Shown: in pieces, positions 1 through 9,490 of the stretch
Layout of the letters: every line of letters begins with the position of its first letter
Position numbering within the stretch: position 1 is the stretch's first letter
NCBI GenBank assembly: GCA_018296165.2
Contig: JACKQL020000053.1
Coordinates: forward strand, 1-64,000
Source: Termitomyces sp. T153
Taxonomy: Eukaryota; Basidiomycota; Agaricomycetes; Agaricales; Lyophyllaceae
DNA length: 64,000 nucleotides
Reading direction: 5' to 3'
Made by a program: the position numbers and the translations under genes
Notes under the pieces: generated by a model
Databases searched by the model: none
Seen by the model: the letters and a program-made list of their open reading frames with translations, nothing else
What the model was told of the DNA's origin: nothing

Positions 1-22
1 CTGTCGTCAGCGGAACCTGACA
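1..22 (+). repeat. 3' tail of an LTR, cut by the window edge
   Basis: The first 22 bases are identical to bases 449-470, the end of the next LTR piece, and end in the same CCTGACA as the other LTRs of this family (5573, 7626, 8196). The body of this LTR lies outside the window. It joins directly to the interior of a second LTR at base 23. Confidence 0.7.
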
Positions 23-470
23 TTGACTGTACATATTTCCTTTGTTCTTCTAAGTTCCCCTTGCTCCCTACGTCAGTACAAACTCTGCGCACGTGCCACA
101 ACCCGAACATTCTTACGACAACTCCGACCCTCACTACCCGCTCAGCCCCGGAACTCATCAAGCCCTGGTAATCCCCTATCCAGCTCTGACCCCGCCCCCA
201 TCACCCGAGAGCCTCCACTTACCCTGCAATCTATTTGTGTGCCCACGAACTAGCCCTGACACCTGCCCTGGGTCAACGACCAGTACCTTCAGTCTTAGAC
301 TCCTCTGGACCATTCAGGACTTACTCGGGCCACTTTCCCTAGGGACCCCCTCGCAAGCTTTCCCCACCTCCGCTCCAACTCCGGACGCCTGGTTATAAGC
401 GCAGGACATCGTGTCCGCCTAGTAAGGACTCGCCAGTGTACTGAGCCCCTGTCGTCAGCGGAACCTGACA
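23..470 (+). repeat. 5'-truncated LTR of the TGTCA...TGACA family
   Basis: This piece aligns by eye with the 3' half of the intact solo LTR at 4636-5573: the TTGACTGT start matches about base 5136, and the stretch ending AGTAAGGACTCGCCAGTGTA is shared. It ends in CCTGACA at 470. Everything upstream in the LTR, including the TATA region, is missing. The following bases continue a gypsy integrase reading frame, so this LTR sits inside an older element's pol gene. No protein-coding content is seen. Confidence 0.7.
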
Positions 471-1091
471 GTTACCATTTGCAAGCGAATGGGTTGCTCC
501 CCTTACTTCACAACAACCAATACCCACCCTCTCTTGCCAGCTGACATAGTAGAAGCGACATATTTGCAACCGCCGCCAAACTTGCTATTGTTGACAACAA
601 ACCTCATAGCCTGCCAAGCAATTGATCTCCAACACTGCCCAGAGGATCTCAACTGCCTTCACAGTCATGTTCTTAGCACTCATCGCCTAGCAGCCATTTG
701 CTTTGAAACAGAACACACTGCTACGATCTGCAATTACAACTTCAAAGCAGGCAACCTTGTACTAATGAGGAATACTAGAATTGAGGTAATGCATAATAAG
801 AAGATGAAGCCTTGTTACCTAGGCCCCTTAGTGGTAATCTCTTGCAACTGTGGAGGTACTTACATTCTTTATAAACTAGATGGCTCCGTACTGCATCATC
901 CTGTTGCTGCCTTTCATTTAGTCCCCTATTTCGCTAGAGAACACCTAATAGTGCCTAGTGACGCTTTTGATATCAACACCTCTCAACTCAGAGAAATGGA
1001 GCAAACTGAACTTGTCAACAACAATGATACTGGAGACGTAACCAGTGAAGAAGAAAGCTACCTTCCGCTAAGCCTTGGCAACTTATCTTGA
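471..1091 (+). pseudogene. Ty3/gypsy integrase C-terminal fragment
   Basis: An open frame of about 200 codons starts right at the end of the inserted LTR and runs to a stop at 1091. It reads like the end of a Ty3/gypsy polyprotein. There is a CSPYF motif near the start, a helical region typical of the end of the integrase core, then the GPY/F-like C-terminal module: F-x-A-G-N-L-V-L-M-R-N-T, K-M-K-P-C-Y-L-G-P-L-V-V, a Y-x-L-x-x-L-D-G-S strand and P-Y-F-A-R. This module helps integrase bind DNA or choose its target. The catalytic DDE core, RNase H, reverse transcriptase and gag are absent, so the copy is dead. The frame is intact over its length, which suggests fairly recent loss. Confidence 0.8.
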
Positions 1092-1398
1092 CTCTGCTTC
1101 ATTTCTTATTGTTCCTATCTGTATTATCCAGAAAAACCCATCAGCATTCTACTTTACCAGTTTCTTGTTTTGATGCTGTGCTTGGCCATTCTGTCACCAG
1201 TGCTCAGCATGCCTCCAGAGCATTAGGCAACAGTTGCCAGTGCGTAATACTCCATTGATCTTGCATTTGTTTTGTTTGGTTTCCCTCAGACTCTGAATCA
1301 TTGCCAAGTATTAAACATTTTAGGGCCCCTTAAGGGGGCTAGTCTGTGTCTGTACTATGAAAAACTAAAAATTGATTATATACAGGAGGCGGCTGTCA
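1092..1398. other. Non-coding tail downstream of the integrase fragment
   Basis: About 300 bases with no convincing frame. A purine-rich AAGGGGG stretch lies near 1330-1336 within a GGGCCCCTTAAGGGGGC segment. It could be an old polypurine tract, but no LTR start is recognisable just after it. Confidence 0.3.
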
Positions 1399-3429
1399 CT
1401 AAGCATCAAGGTCAGCATTGTCGTCAGGCACCTCCACGGAATCCTCCGCCTCCTCCCAGTCTCCTTCCCCAATGTTGTTCTCCTCCTGCCAGGCCAGGAA
1501 GGCCTGACAGTCTTGCCAATATCCTGCCAGAGTTGCCAATGTTTGCTTAGCAACAGCATAATGGGCCCACACCGCTAACAACTCCTCCCTGGCAGCCTCT
1601 AGCTCCCTCTGGAACCGCTGTTCCACTCCTGCCGCCCTCTCATTGAAATCTGCTAGCAACGCCACTGATGTTAGCGGCATTGGCCAACCCAGATCCTCGC
1701 CCAACCACTCCAGTTTGTTGTTGCCAACCTGGCACAAGGGAGTGTCACTCCAAGTCCCCTAGCAAAGCGGTTAGCGATCAAGAAGATAACAAAAAGGAAG
1801 AACTTACCCATTGTCGGACTTCGACCTCCTCAGCCCGTTCCTCCTCCTTGTCCTCCTTGATGGCGGCTGGGGCGGCCTCAAACTCTTCCTCGCCCTCAAC
1901 CTCCATGTCGCTTGCCTCCTGCTCCACCTCAGCGACCATCGCTAAGGGAGTCGTCTCCCTCATCTCCACATCCCCCTCTCCCTCCTTGCTAGCAACCATT
2001 TGGGGCCGCTTGGCGCTAGTGACTGATGCAGGACTTGCTGCTTGTTTTTGTGCCAGAGGCACTTCGTCATCATTGTCATTGTCGCCGCTGTCGTTGCCAC
2101 CATCTTCATCGCTCTCCACCCACTCCTTACTCTTTGCCTTAGCGCCCCCGCTACTCCCACTTGTCACCTCCTCCTGCAATGTCGGCAAGCTCAAGCTAGA
2201 AGGCTTGAGCTCGATGGACTCCCCTCTTCTCACTAATTCCCACTGTCGCTCTACAAAAGCTCTCACATTCCTTACTGATGCTGCCTTCATCGCTATCTTC
2301 TTAGCAAACTTGCCGCCAGTGCTCCTCAACAACCGTCTGCTGTGTGAGCAGCTTTTCCTTGTGCTGTTGCAACAATAACAGGGCTGGACCCCCGTGGGGT
2401 ACCAGCAGCCCTCTGGGTCATTATTGGCCCAGCAGTTGTTGCACTAGAGGAAGTTGTTAGTGTCAAAGAAAGAAACAATCACTAAATACTTACCGCTCCT
2501 TGCATGTGCTTATACTCTTGTTGCTTCACTAGCAACACTGTCACTTTACCCTTGGCCTTCTCCAACTTCACACCAGCTCCCAGGCCAGTGTCCACCACCA
2601 TAAAGGCCTTTTGCCAACGAAGTAGAGTTGCCAAGTGCTTGTCAATAAACGTTTCTTCAATTTGTTCCTGCAAGAGCAGTTAGCGACCATCGCCAAGAGT
2701 TAGCAAAAAAGAAAAGCAAAAGACTCACTTCTATATCCTCGTCCTCCTCATCTTGTGCCTTTGCCTTCCCCTTCCCTTTGCTCCTCAGGGTTGTCACCAA
2801 TTGTGGCAATGTTGCCAACCCCCTAGCGACACTGCCAGCTGCTGCCTTGGGAGTCAAGGGGCCCACCTCTTGAATGTCCCCACAATTTGCTGCCTCCTTG
2901 CTCCCGTGACCCTTGCTCCATCCCTCCCCCCTTGCCACCGCTAACACACCTACTGGGTGCTGGAAGGAGAACTGGTCATTTGGCAACAATTCTTCAAAAA
3001 GCTGACATACCTTAGTGGTGTCACTAGCACTAGCGACTGCCAGGGCACTTACCATCATTCCTGCCATAAGGTTGTCCATTAGGAACTCCAAGGAGGGATC
3101 AACTGGCGCCTAGCAATTGCATTAGAAATGTCGCTAAGAGAAGAAAAGCAGAGACTTACAAAGTGGACGTCAAATGGGTGAACTCATTCTTCCCCCTTGT
3201 ACTGCTTGTATAGTTGGTGACACTCCTTCTTGACAGTTGCCAACTCTGGCCACTCAACTCCACTCCCTGCGGTCTTGAACCACTGCAGCCACGTCTGAAA
3301 GATAGCAGTGACCGCCAAGCAAGAATCCTTCACCAAGGAAGCATGAGCCATGGTGAGCAATCAGTTGACACGTTCCAGGAAGGCATGGGCCATCATAGCC
3401 TTTTTGAACTGAGAGGCAAGATCAGACAT
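1399..3429 (-). pseudogene. Decayed reverse-strand gene inside the gypsy-type element
   Basis: On the minus strand a chain of open pieces runs from an ATG at about 3429 (M-S-D-L-A-S-Q-F-K-K-A-M-M) to 1399. The pieces are separated by intron-like gaps rich in GTTAGCGA. The predicted protein begins with a helical, Trp- and Leu-rich region, then becomes Lys/Glu/Ala/Ser-rich with long acidic runs. At least two in-frame TGA codons interrupt the first 100 codons (after E-R-V-N and after Y-K-G-E-E), so it is broken. It lies between the integrase end and a polypurine tract plus LTR-like start near 3593-3605, but on the opposite strand, so it may have travelled with the element. I do not recognise a domain. 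It resembles repeat-associated predicted proteins of mushroom genomes, which is a recollection and not a search result. Confidence 0.45.
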
Positions 3430-3592
3430 AGTGATAAGATCGAGATTGTAGTGGAGAGTAGATAAGAAGAAAGTGGGGATGATGAAGTTCAAGCGATACT
3501 GCCAGCCATTTTTATTCGAATCCCTCTAGCGCATGGACCAAGCGACCAAGCACGTGATTTTTGGGGTTGACTGAGGACAGTCAATATTTCAG

Positions 3593-3604
3593 TATGGGGG
3601 AGGA
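3593..3604 (+). other. Polypurine tract before an LTR
   Basis: A TATGGGGGAGGA tract lies immediately before TGATGAGCCCC. A purine run abutting a TG is the expected second-strand primer site of an LTR element. It supports reading 471-3604 as the 3' part of one gypsy element. Confidence 0.5.
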
Positions 3605-4370
3605 TGATGAGCCCCAGCTATTGCTGAGCACTATTTTTTTGGCATTTCGGACTTAGTGGCAGCTGACTACCTTGAATCCGACACAAGTCACAACACTCAG
3701 CACATGAGACTTTAGTGACCGCGAGACTTACTGATCACAAGAAACATCACGGGGAGTCTGGAACTTGGGCCTAAATCATCAAGGCCTAGACCCTCCCTAG
3801 CAACAATTAATAGCAACCCCAGCAACTCTAGCGACAAAATGGCATTTTCTTACTATATATGGACAAATTATCAGACGCATACCTTTTTACTATCATTTCT
3901 TTTGCCAAGCTTACCAACATACTTGAACGGCGTCTACGCTTCAGGTATTGACATCAGACTCATTACTTTTTGGTTTAATTTGCAATTAGGTGCTGCCAAG
4001 ACTTTGCCTATGATTTTTCACTTAGTTACAGACTGACGCCTTGTATGCACCCTAAACACAGTGACAGACGCCGTTGCTAGTGGTGCCTATTTGTTTACTT
4101 TCCCATACTATACCTTGAAACGTATAAATACTGACTGTACATAGACACTAAGGACAGACAAGAACAATCAGAGAACAGCTATCTTTGAGCCTACCAGCAA
4201 GAGATTTCACTTTGCCTCTTTCGCTCTTTTTATTGCCTTCAACCCAGGCTTAGCAATAAGCCTCCTCAACTTTGACCTCGACTTAGTGTGGTGCCAACTG
4301 CAGGTGCCTATTTTAGTTAATCTGACTTAACGACGCTAGCAACTACGGCTAGCAACCAGTTTACATTTGT
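3605..4370 (+). repeat. Presumed 3' LTR of the gypsy-type element (end uncertain)
   Basis: Begins TGATGAGCCCC right after the polypurine tract. A promoter-like TATAAA lies at about 4123-4128, as expected near the U3/R boundary, followed by a pyrimidine-rich stretch. The 3' end is not clear: plausible CA ends occur near 4302 and 4358-4366, and no second copy is in the window to compare. A short ORF at 3839-4036 looks accidental. Confidence 0.4.
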
Positions 4371-4630
4371 CCCTTAATTTTAGCCTTCCTGTGGCTGCCT
4401 TTCCCCATCTCTACCCCATTCCCTCACCCTCCACTACCTCCATTAGAGGGGCGTTTTGTCTTAGCAATGTTACTGCAATAGCAACTCCTATCAACTTCAC
4501 TCCACAACGTAACTCTCGCTCTAGTTCTCTGGGACAGTTACTGACTTGCCCTCAACTATTAACTTCCTACTGCCAGCTACCCTATCTAGTGACTAGTGTT
4601 AGGTCCTCTTTTTAGGTTTCCTGCATGGCA
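4371..4630. other. Unassigned sequence between LTRs
   Basis: Pyrimidine-rich DNA with no supported gene. It may be the remaining end of the gypsy LTR or flanking DNA. The next solo LTR inserted at its right edge. Confidence 0.3.
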
Positions 4631-5578
4631 CTAGGTGTCACGACCTGCTCCCTAAACTCTGACACCACCCCCAGCCCCCCCCAATGCTCTGCCAAACTGC
4701 CCAACCCTTGCCCACCCTCCACGCCCACTTTGGGCAACTCTGACACTTCCTTGGCAGACCCCGACAGCTCCTTGATCAACTCCGATGCCTTCTCTGCAGC
4801 AGTTGATGCACCCCCTGAATTCCCCCAGACTTCCGAGGCTTTTCCCAACCCCGGAATGATCTGCTTCCCAACTGATCGCATCAGAATGTCACTGCGGCCC
4901 GTTCCAAGACCGCACCCAACAATTGCCAACTCCGCGCAGTTCCGTCAAGCCCGCTGCCATATCCTCTACCCTCCGGAGCCACCCAGTAGTAGGTATATAA
5001 GTCATAGAGGAACCCCTAGTACTTTAGTCTTGATATTGCATTCACCGGTTTCTTATGTCTTGTCTTTTGTCTCATCACTGTCTCTGTTTTTAGTTTTGGA
5101 TCTATCTCTGTTCTCTGTCTTGTCTCGCCTCGTCTTGACTGTGTATAGTTCCTTTGTCTTCCTAAGTTCCTTTCATCTCCAACAACAGTACGAACTCTGC
5201 ATGCACGCTACAACCCAAACATTTCTACGACAACCCCAGACCTTGCCTCTGCTCAGCCCAGGTACACATCCCGTCTTGGCAATCCCCCATCAAACTCTGG
5301 CTCCACCCCCATCAACCGCAAAGCCTCTGCTTACCCCGCATTCTAATTGTGCGCCCACAAACTTGCTCCGGCATCCGTCCAGGTTCAACGACTAGTACAC
5401 TTGGTCTTAGATGCCCCCGAACCACTCTGGGCTTGCTCGGATCACCCCCTAGCTCCCCCTTGCAAGTCCCTCCGCGCCAATACCAGATGCTTGGTTATAA
5501 GCGCAGGACATTGCATCTGCCTAATAAGGACTTGCCAGTGTAGCTGAGCCCCCATCGTCAGCAGAACCTGACACTAGG
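4631..5578 (+). mobile_element. Solo LTR (4636-5573) with CTAGG target duplication
   Basis: The LTR starts TGTCACGACC at 4636 and ends GAACCTGACA at 5573, so the termini form the inverted repeat TGTCA/TGACA. The same 5 bp, CTAGG, flank it at 4631-4635 and 5574-5578. This is the signature of an LTR retrotransposon insertion followed by LTR-LTR recombination. A TATATAA box sits at about 4994-5000. Length is 938 bp, shorter than the two related LTRs at 5.9-8.2 kb. No protein is encoded. Confidence 0.9.
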
Positions 5579-5901
5579 TGGCATAGAAGCACATCAACAG
5601 GCTTGGCAGGGTTCAGGCACAAGTCCATACATGAGTATTGCAGGTGCAGAGGAGGCAAAGGCTATGCAAGTGATAGAAGCAGAGCCAGAGTTTGATGGGG
5701 GATCAACGGAGGTTGATAGAGTTTGGAGCTGAGCATGTAGCAAGATCCAGAGTTGGTTAAAAAGTGTCTGGGATTTATAATTGTAATTGTGGGGTTTGTG
5801 AAGGCATTAAGGTTGGGAAAGATAGGAACACAATGGATGGGACAGATCAAATGAGACAAGACAGAGTTGAACAAAATGAGACAGAGTCAAGATGAGATTG
5901 A
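5579..5901 (-). repeat. Inverted fragment of the same LTR family
   Basis: The reverse complement matches the inner part of the LTR around 7690-8010, for example the segment holding TTGTGTTCCTATCTTTCCCAA and the GACCTTGCTACATGC-like part. Both ends are truncated: the left end diverges just right of the solo LTR and the right end stops where the forward LTR begins at 5902. With the forward copy it forms inverted-repeat arms about 1.8 kb apart. Confidence 0.65.
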
Positions 5902-8196
5902 TGTCATGACCTGTTCCCTGGACCCCCACACATCATCCAATGACCCCCCACCCCCCCAGAACCTCCCCTGATGCCTCACCAAACTTCCACAGTGCTCTGT
6001 GCCTACTCTGGCTAACTCCAACACATTCTTGGCTAACTCTGATGGCCCCCTGGCCAACTCCAACATCTTCCCCACAGTTGGCAATGCTTCCCCTGGATCT
6101 CCTGAGCCCCTGGGACCATTCCCCCGCCATGCCTGACCCCGTTACACATCATCAACTCAACACCCTGGTTCCTCTGACTTACTTTGAAGTATCACAATGA
6201 CCTCGGAACGGCCTGCATCACCAATTGATCCCATCAACATATCAATATGGCCCACCCTCTGATCACAACCAACACCTGTTGACTCCATCAAGCTCTGCCA
6301 AGCCCTGCTGCCACAGCCGACATTCCCCAGAGCTCTGCAGTAGTCAGTATATAAGATGTAGAGTAGCTCTTCATACTCTAGTCTGGATATTGCTTAACGT
6401 TACTTATGGTCTGATTGTTTCTCTCTTATGTTTCATGTTCCATGTCTTGTTTTTTTACTCTCAGTCTCCTGGTCTTGTCTCATCTGTCATGACCCGTTCC
6501 CTGAAGCCCGTACACCGCCCGACAAACCCCCGCTCCCCTGGAACCCCCCCGATGCTTTGTTGAACTTCCCCAGCACTCCGCGCCTACTCTGGCTAATTCC
6601 AACACATTCTTGGCTAACTCTGATGGCCCCCTGGCCAACTCCAACGTCTTCCCCGCAGCCACCAGCGCTTCCCCTGGACTTCCTGAGCCCCTGGGACCAC
6701 TCTCCTGCCATGCCTGACCCCATTATAGGTCATCAACTCAACACCCTGGCTCCCCCGACTTACCCTGGGGTATCACGACAGCCTCAGAACAAACCGCGTC
6801 GCAATTGATCCCCTCAACATATCAACGCGGCCCGCCCTCTGGTCGTAACCGACACCTGTCAACTCCGTTGAGCTCCACCAAGCCCTGCCACCCTAGCCGA
6901 CATCCCCAGAGCTCTTCAGTAGTCAGTATATAAGACATAGAGTAGCTCCTTGTACTCTAGTCTTGAGATTACTTACCTATGTACCAGCCTTTCCTGATGT
7001 GTTTCTGATTGTTTCTTCTCATGTTTTGTGTCCCATGTCTCGTTTTCCTTATTCTCAGTCTCCCGGTCTTATCTCGTCTCTGTTCTGTTATCTTTTTGTT
7101 ATCATTCCGTGTCTCCACCTGAATCTATTCTTGTTCTCATCTCGTCTTTGTCTCATTTCGTTTGACTCCATCTCGTCCCGTTTGATTCTGTCTATTGTGT
7201 TCAAGTCCTCTCGACCATAACGTCCTCACAAACTCTGCAGTTACGATTATGAACCTCCGACACTTGTTACCAACCCTGGACCCTGCTATACACTCAGCTC
7301 CAAACCCCATCAACCCCTGTTGATCCCCCATTAGAACTCCAGCTTTGCTCCTGTCATCCGTGTAGCCTGCGCCTCCTCTGCACCCGCAATACTCACACAC
7401 AGACTTATGCCTGAACCCCGCCAAGCCTGTCCCCCTTCCCCACAACTTGTCCTCTACTCCTCCAGACCTCCCCGGACTTGCTCGGATCAATTTCCCCTGG
7501 CTATCCTCACAAGTCCCCAGTGTTTGGAATACCTCTGAGTGCCCGGTTGTCAGTGCAGGGAATCACGTCCGCCTAGTAAGGACTCGCCCAGTATAGCTGA
7601 GCCCCCGTGGTCAGCGGAACCTGACATCATCTCTATTCTGTTATTGTTTTTGTTATCATTTTGTATCTCTGCCTGAATCTATTCTTGTTCTCATCTCAAT
7701 CTTGTCTTGACTCCATCTCATTTCATTCAACTCCATCTCGTCTCGTTTGATCCATCCCGTCCATTGTGTTCCTATCTTTCCCAACCTTAACGCCTTTGTG
7801 AACCCTGCAATTATGATTACAAATCCCAGACACTCTTTAACCAACTCTGGACCTTGCTACATGCTTGGCTCCAAACTCTATCAACCTCTGTTGATCCCCC
7901 ATCAAACTCCAGCTCCACTTCCATCACTTGCATAGCCTCCACCTCCTCTGCACCTGCAATACTCATGTACGGACTTGTGCCTGAACCCTGCCAAGCCCAT
8001 CCCCCTTCCCCTCAGCTTGTCCCCTACTCCTCTGGACCTCCCTGGGCTTGCTCGGATCAACCTCCACCAACTATCCTCACAAGTCCCCAGTGTTTGGGAC
8101 ACCTCCAAATGCCCAGTTGTCAGTGCAGGGAATCATGTCTGCCTAGTAAGGACTTGCCCAGTGTAGCTGAGCCCCCGTGGTCAGTGGAACCTGACA
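5902..8196 (+). mobile_element. LTR of the TGTCA/TGACA family, split by a nested LTR
   Basis: Starts TGTCATGACC at 5902 and ends GGAACCTGACA at 8196. Without the nested element and its duplicated TCATC, the two halves (5902-6484 and 7632-8196) total 1148 bp, close to the 1142 bp of the nested copy. A TATATAA box lies near 6348-6354. The flanking 5 bp are ATTGA on the left and GTTTG on the right, so there is no target duplication. The copy probably arose through recombination with another element or lost its original flank. Confidence 0.8.
6485..7626 (+). mobile_element. Nested solo LTR with TCATC target duplication
   Basis: Starts TGTCATGACC at 6485 and ends GGAACCTGACA at 7626. TCATC flanks it at 6480-6484 and 7627-7631. 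Length is 1142 bp, with TATATAA at 6927-6933. It belongs to the same family as its host LTR, from which it differs by scattered substitutions. Insertion into a related LTR followed by internal recombination explains the structure. No coding content is supported. Confidence 0.9.
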
Positions 8197-8266
8197 GTTT
8201 GTACTTGAACTCCAGTGAAAGTCTTGGGTGGGATGCCATATCCCACCCCCTTTTTCTTGTTTACTG

Positions 8267-8515
8267 TGTTACAGTGATTTTGTGTGAGTCCATTGACAGA
8301 CTCAAACAAGGGGTGCCCATTACCTCTTTAGTACCCAAGTAGTAATATGTATTAATTTGTATATTATATTATAAGGTAGTGTCACATGATGCTACCCATA
8401 AATACCCATACTGTAATTACATAAGGCAGCACCTTACTTCATACTTTGTAGATTAGAACCAATTGACTGGTTTTGACTTACAAGGTGTGAACTGTAAGCT
8501 GTGCAACCTGTAACA
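8267..8515 (+). mobile_element. Short LTR-like unit of a second family
   Basis: A 249 bp unit bounded by TGTTACAG and CTGTAACA, a perfect 8 bp terminal inverted repeat of the TG...CA type. A CATAAATACC box and an AT-rich core would suit an LTR promoter, as in Ty1/copia elements. No clear 5 bp target duplication is seen (TACTG against GAAAA), so it could be one LTR of a decayed element or a solo LTR with a lost flank. Confidence 0.5.
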
Positions 8516-9340
8516 GAAAAGTTACAGTAAGACTCCTATGAACAAGAAGCCAGTCAAAGATGTCCACTCAGAGTGTATTGAATGACACATTGTAACATTG
8601 CAATGGCATCATTGCAGACATAACATTGTTAACTTCCACTACAATGCAGAGGACTCTGCTGGACACATAGCATACAATACAAAACATGTTCTGCTTCAAT
8701 GTATGACACATGCACTTGCAGTGCCCTACTCTGGTTTTTGTTAAGTGTCCAATCTCAAATAACAGAAAGTTAACATGTTATAAAGTAACCGTTGTAAATT
8801 TAGCTTGTAGTCATAAACACGGACACATTGTGAAGCTGCCCAGACCAGAATGAACTTCAAAATAAGACAAATAAAAACATGGACACATTACAAAGCTGTC
8901 CTGAGAGAAATACAAAATAAGACAAATTGAAATATTATTTGTAGTTATGCCTAGTTCCAAATAGAACCACCACAAACAAAAAATGGAAAGAAAACAAAAA
9001 TATCAGATAATATTGAAGAATAACATAACAAATAAAAAAAGAAACTCACGAGTTGTGTTTTTCATGAGCCGGTGGTAATCGCCGAAGGGCATACATAGCC
9101 GGAAGGAACAAAATTTGAGGGAGTAGGTCATAAGTCACGTTGTGTTCATTTTCATTCATGCATTAGCCGGTGCGCTTGCAATAGATCGCATTACGTCACG
9201 CGCTTTCTTGTCCCCACCCTATTCATTGCATTCTTGCTACATATTTACTCCTCGTGCTTATACAGTCTCTCGTAGTTAGCTTGAGTTCTGCCCATTCTCT
9301 CTATCAGCGGACAGACCGACTCGAGAACTCCTAGACTCAA
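8516..9340. other. AT-rich region without a recognisable gene
   Basis: No frame with homology or splice logic was found. The only structure is the short tandem duplication listed separately. CT-rich stretches near 9230-9300 could be the old promoter of the ligase pseudogene that follows. Confidence 0.4.
8816..8930. repeat. Two-copy tandem repeat of 55-60 bp
   Basis: Bases 8816-8875 and 8876-8930 share AACA(C/T)GGACACATT, AAGCTG(C/T)CC and AAAATAAGACAAAT. The copies differ by several substitutions and a 5 bp indel. Confidence 0.7.
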
Positions 9341-9490
9341 GAAATTTGATATCTTCCCGCAACCGCTCGCCCGAAAACCTTGAACCCCGAAAAACTTGTT
9401 CATTTTGTATTGTCATTCCTTTCCCCTTCTTGCCAAACTATCATCGCCTCGGATTAAATCGTACCGGGCATTTCTGGAAAATTGGCAACC

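Noticed and set aside
1668..2378. 236-codon plus-strand Ser/Leu-rich ORF
   Set aside because: Antisense shadow of the Glu/Ala/Lys-rich reverse-strand gene; the minus frames show better protein character.
4625..5395. 256-codon plus-strand Pro/Ser-rich ORF
   Set aside because: It lies inside the solo LTR (4636-5573) and starts across its boundary; LTRs of this family show no conserved protein.
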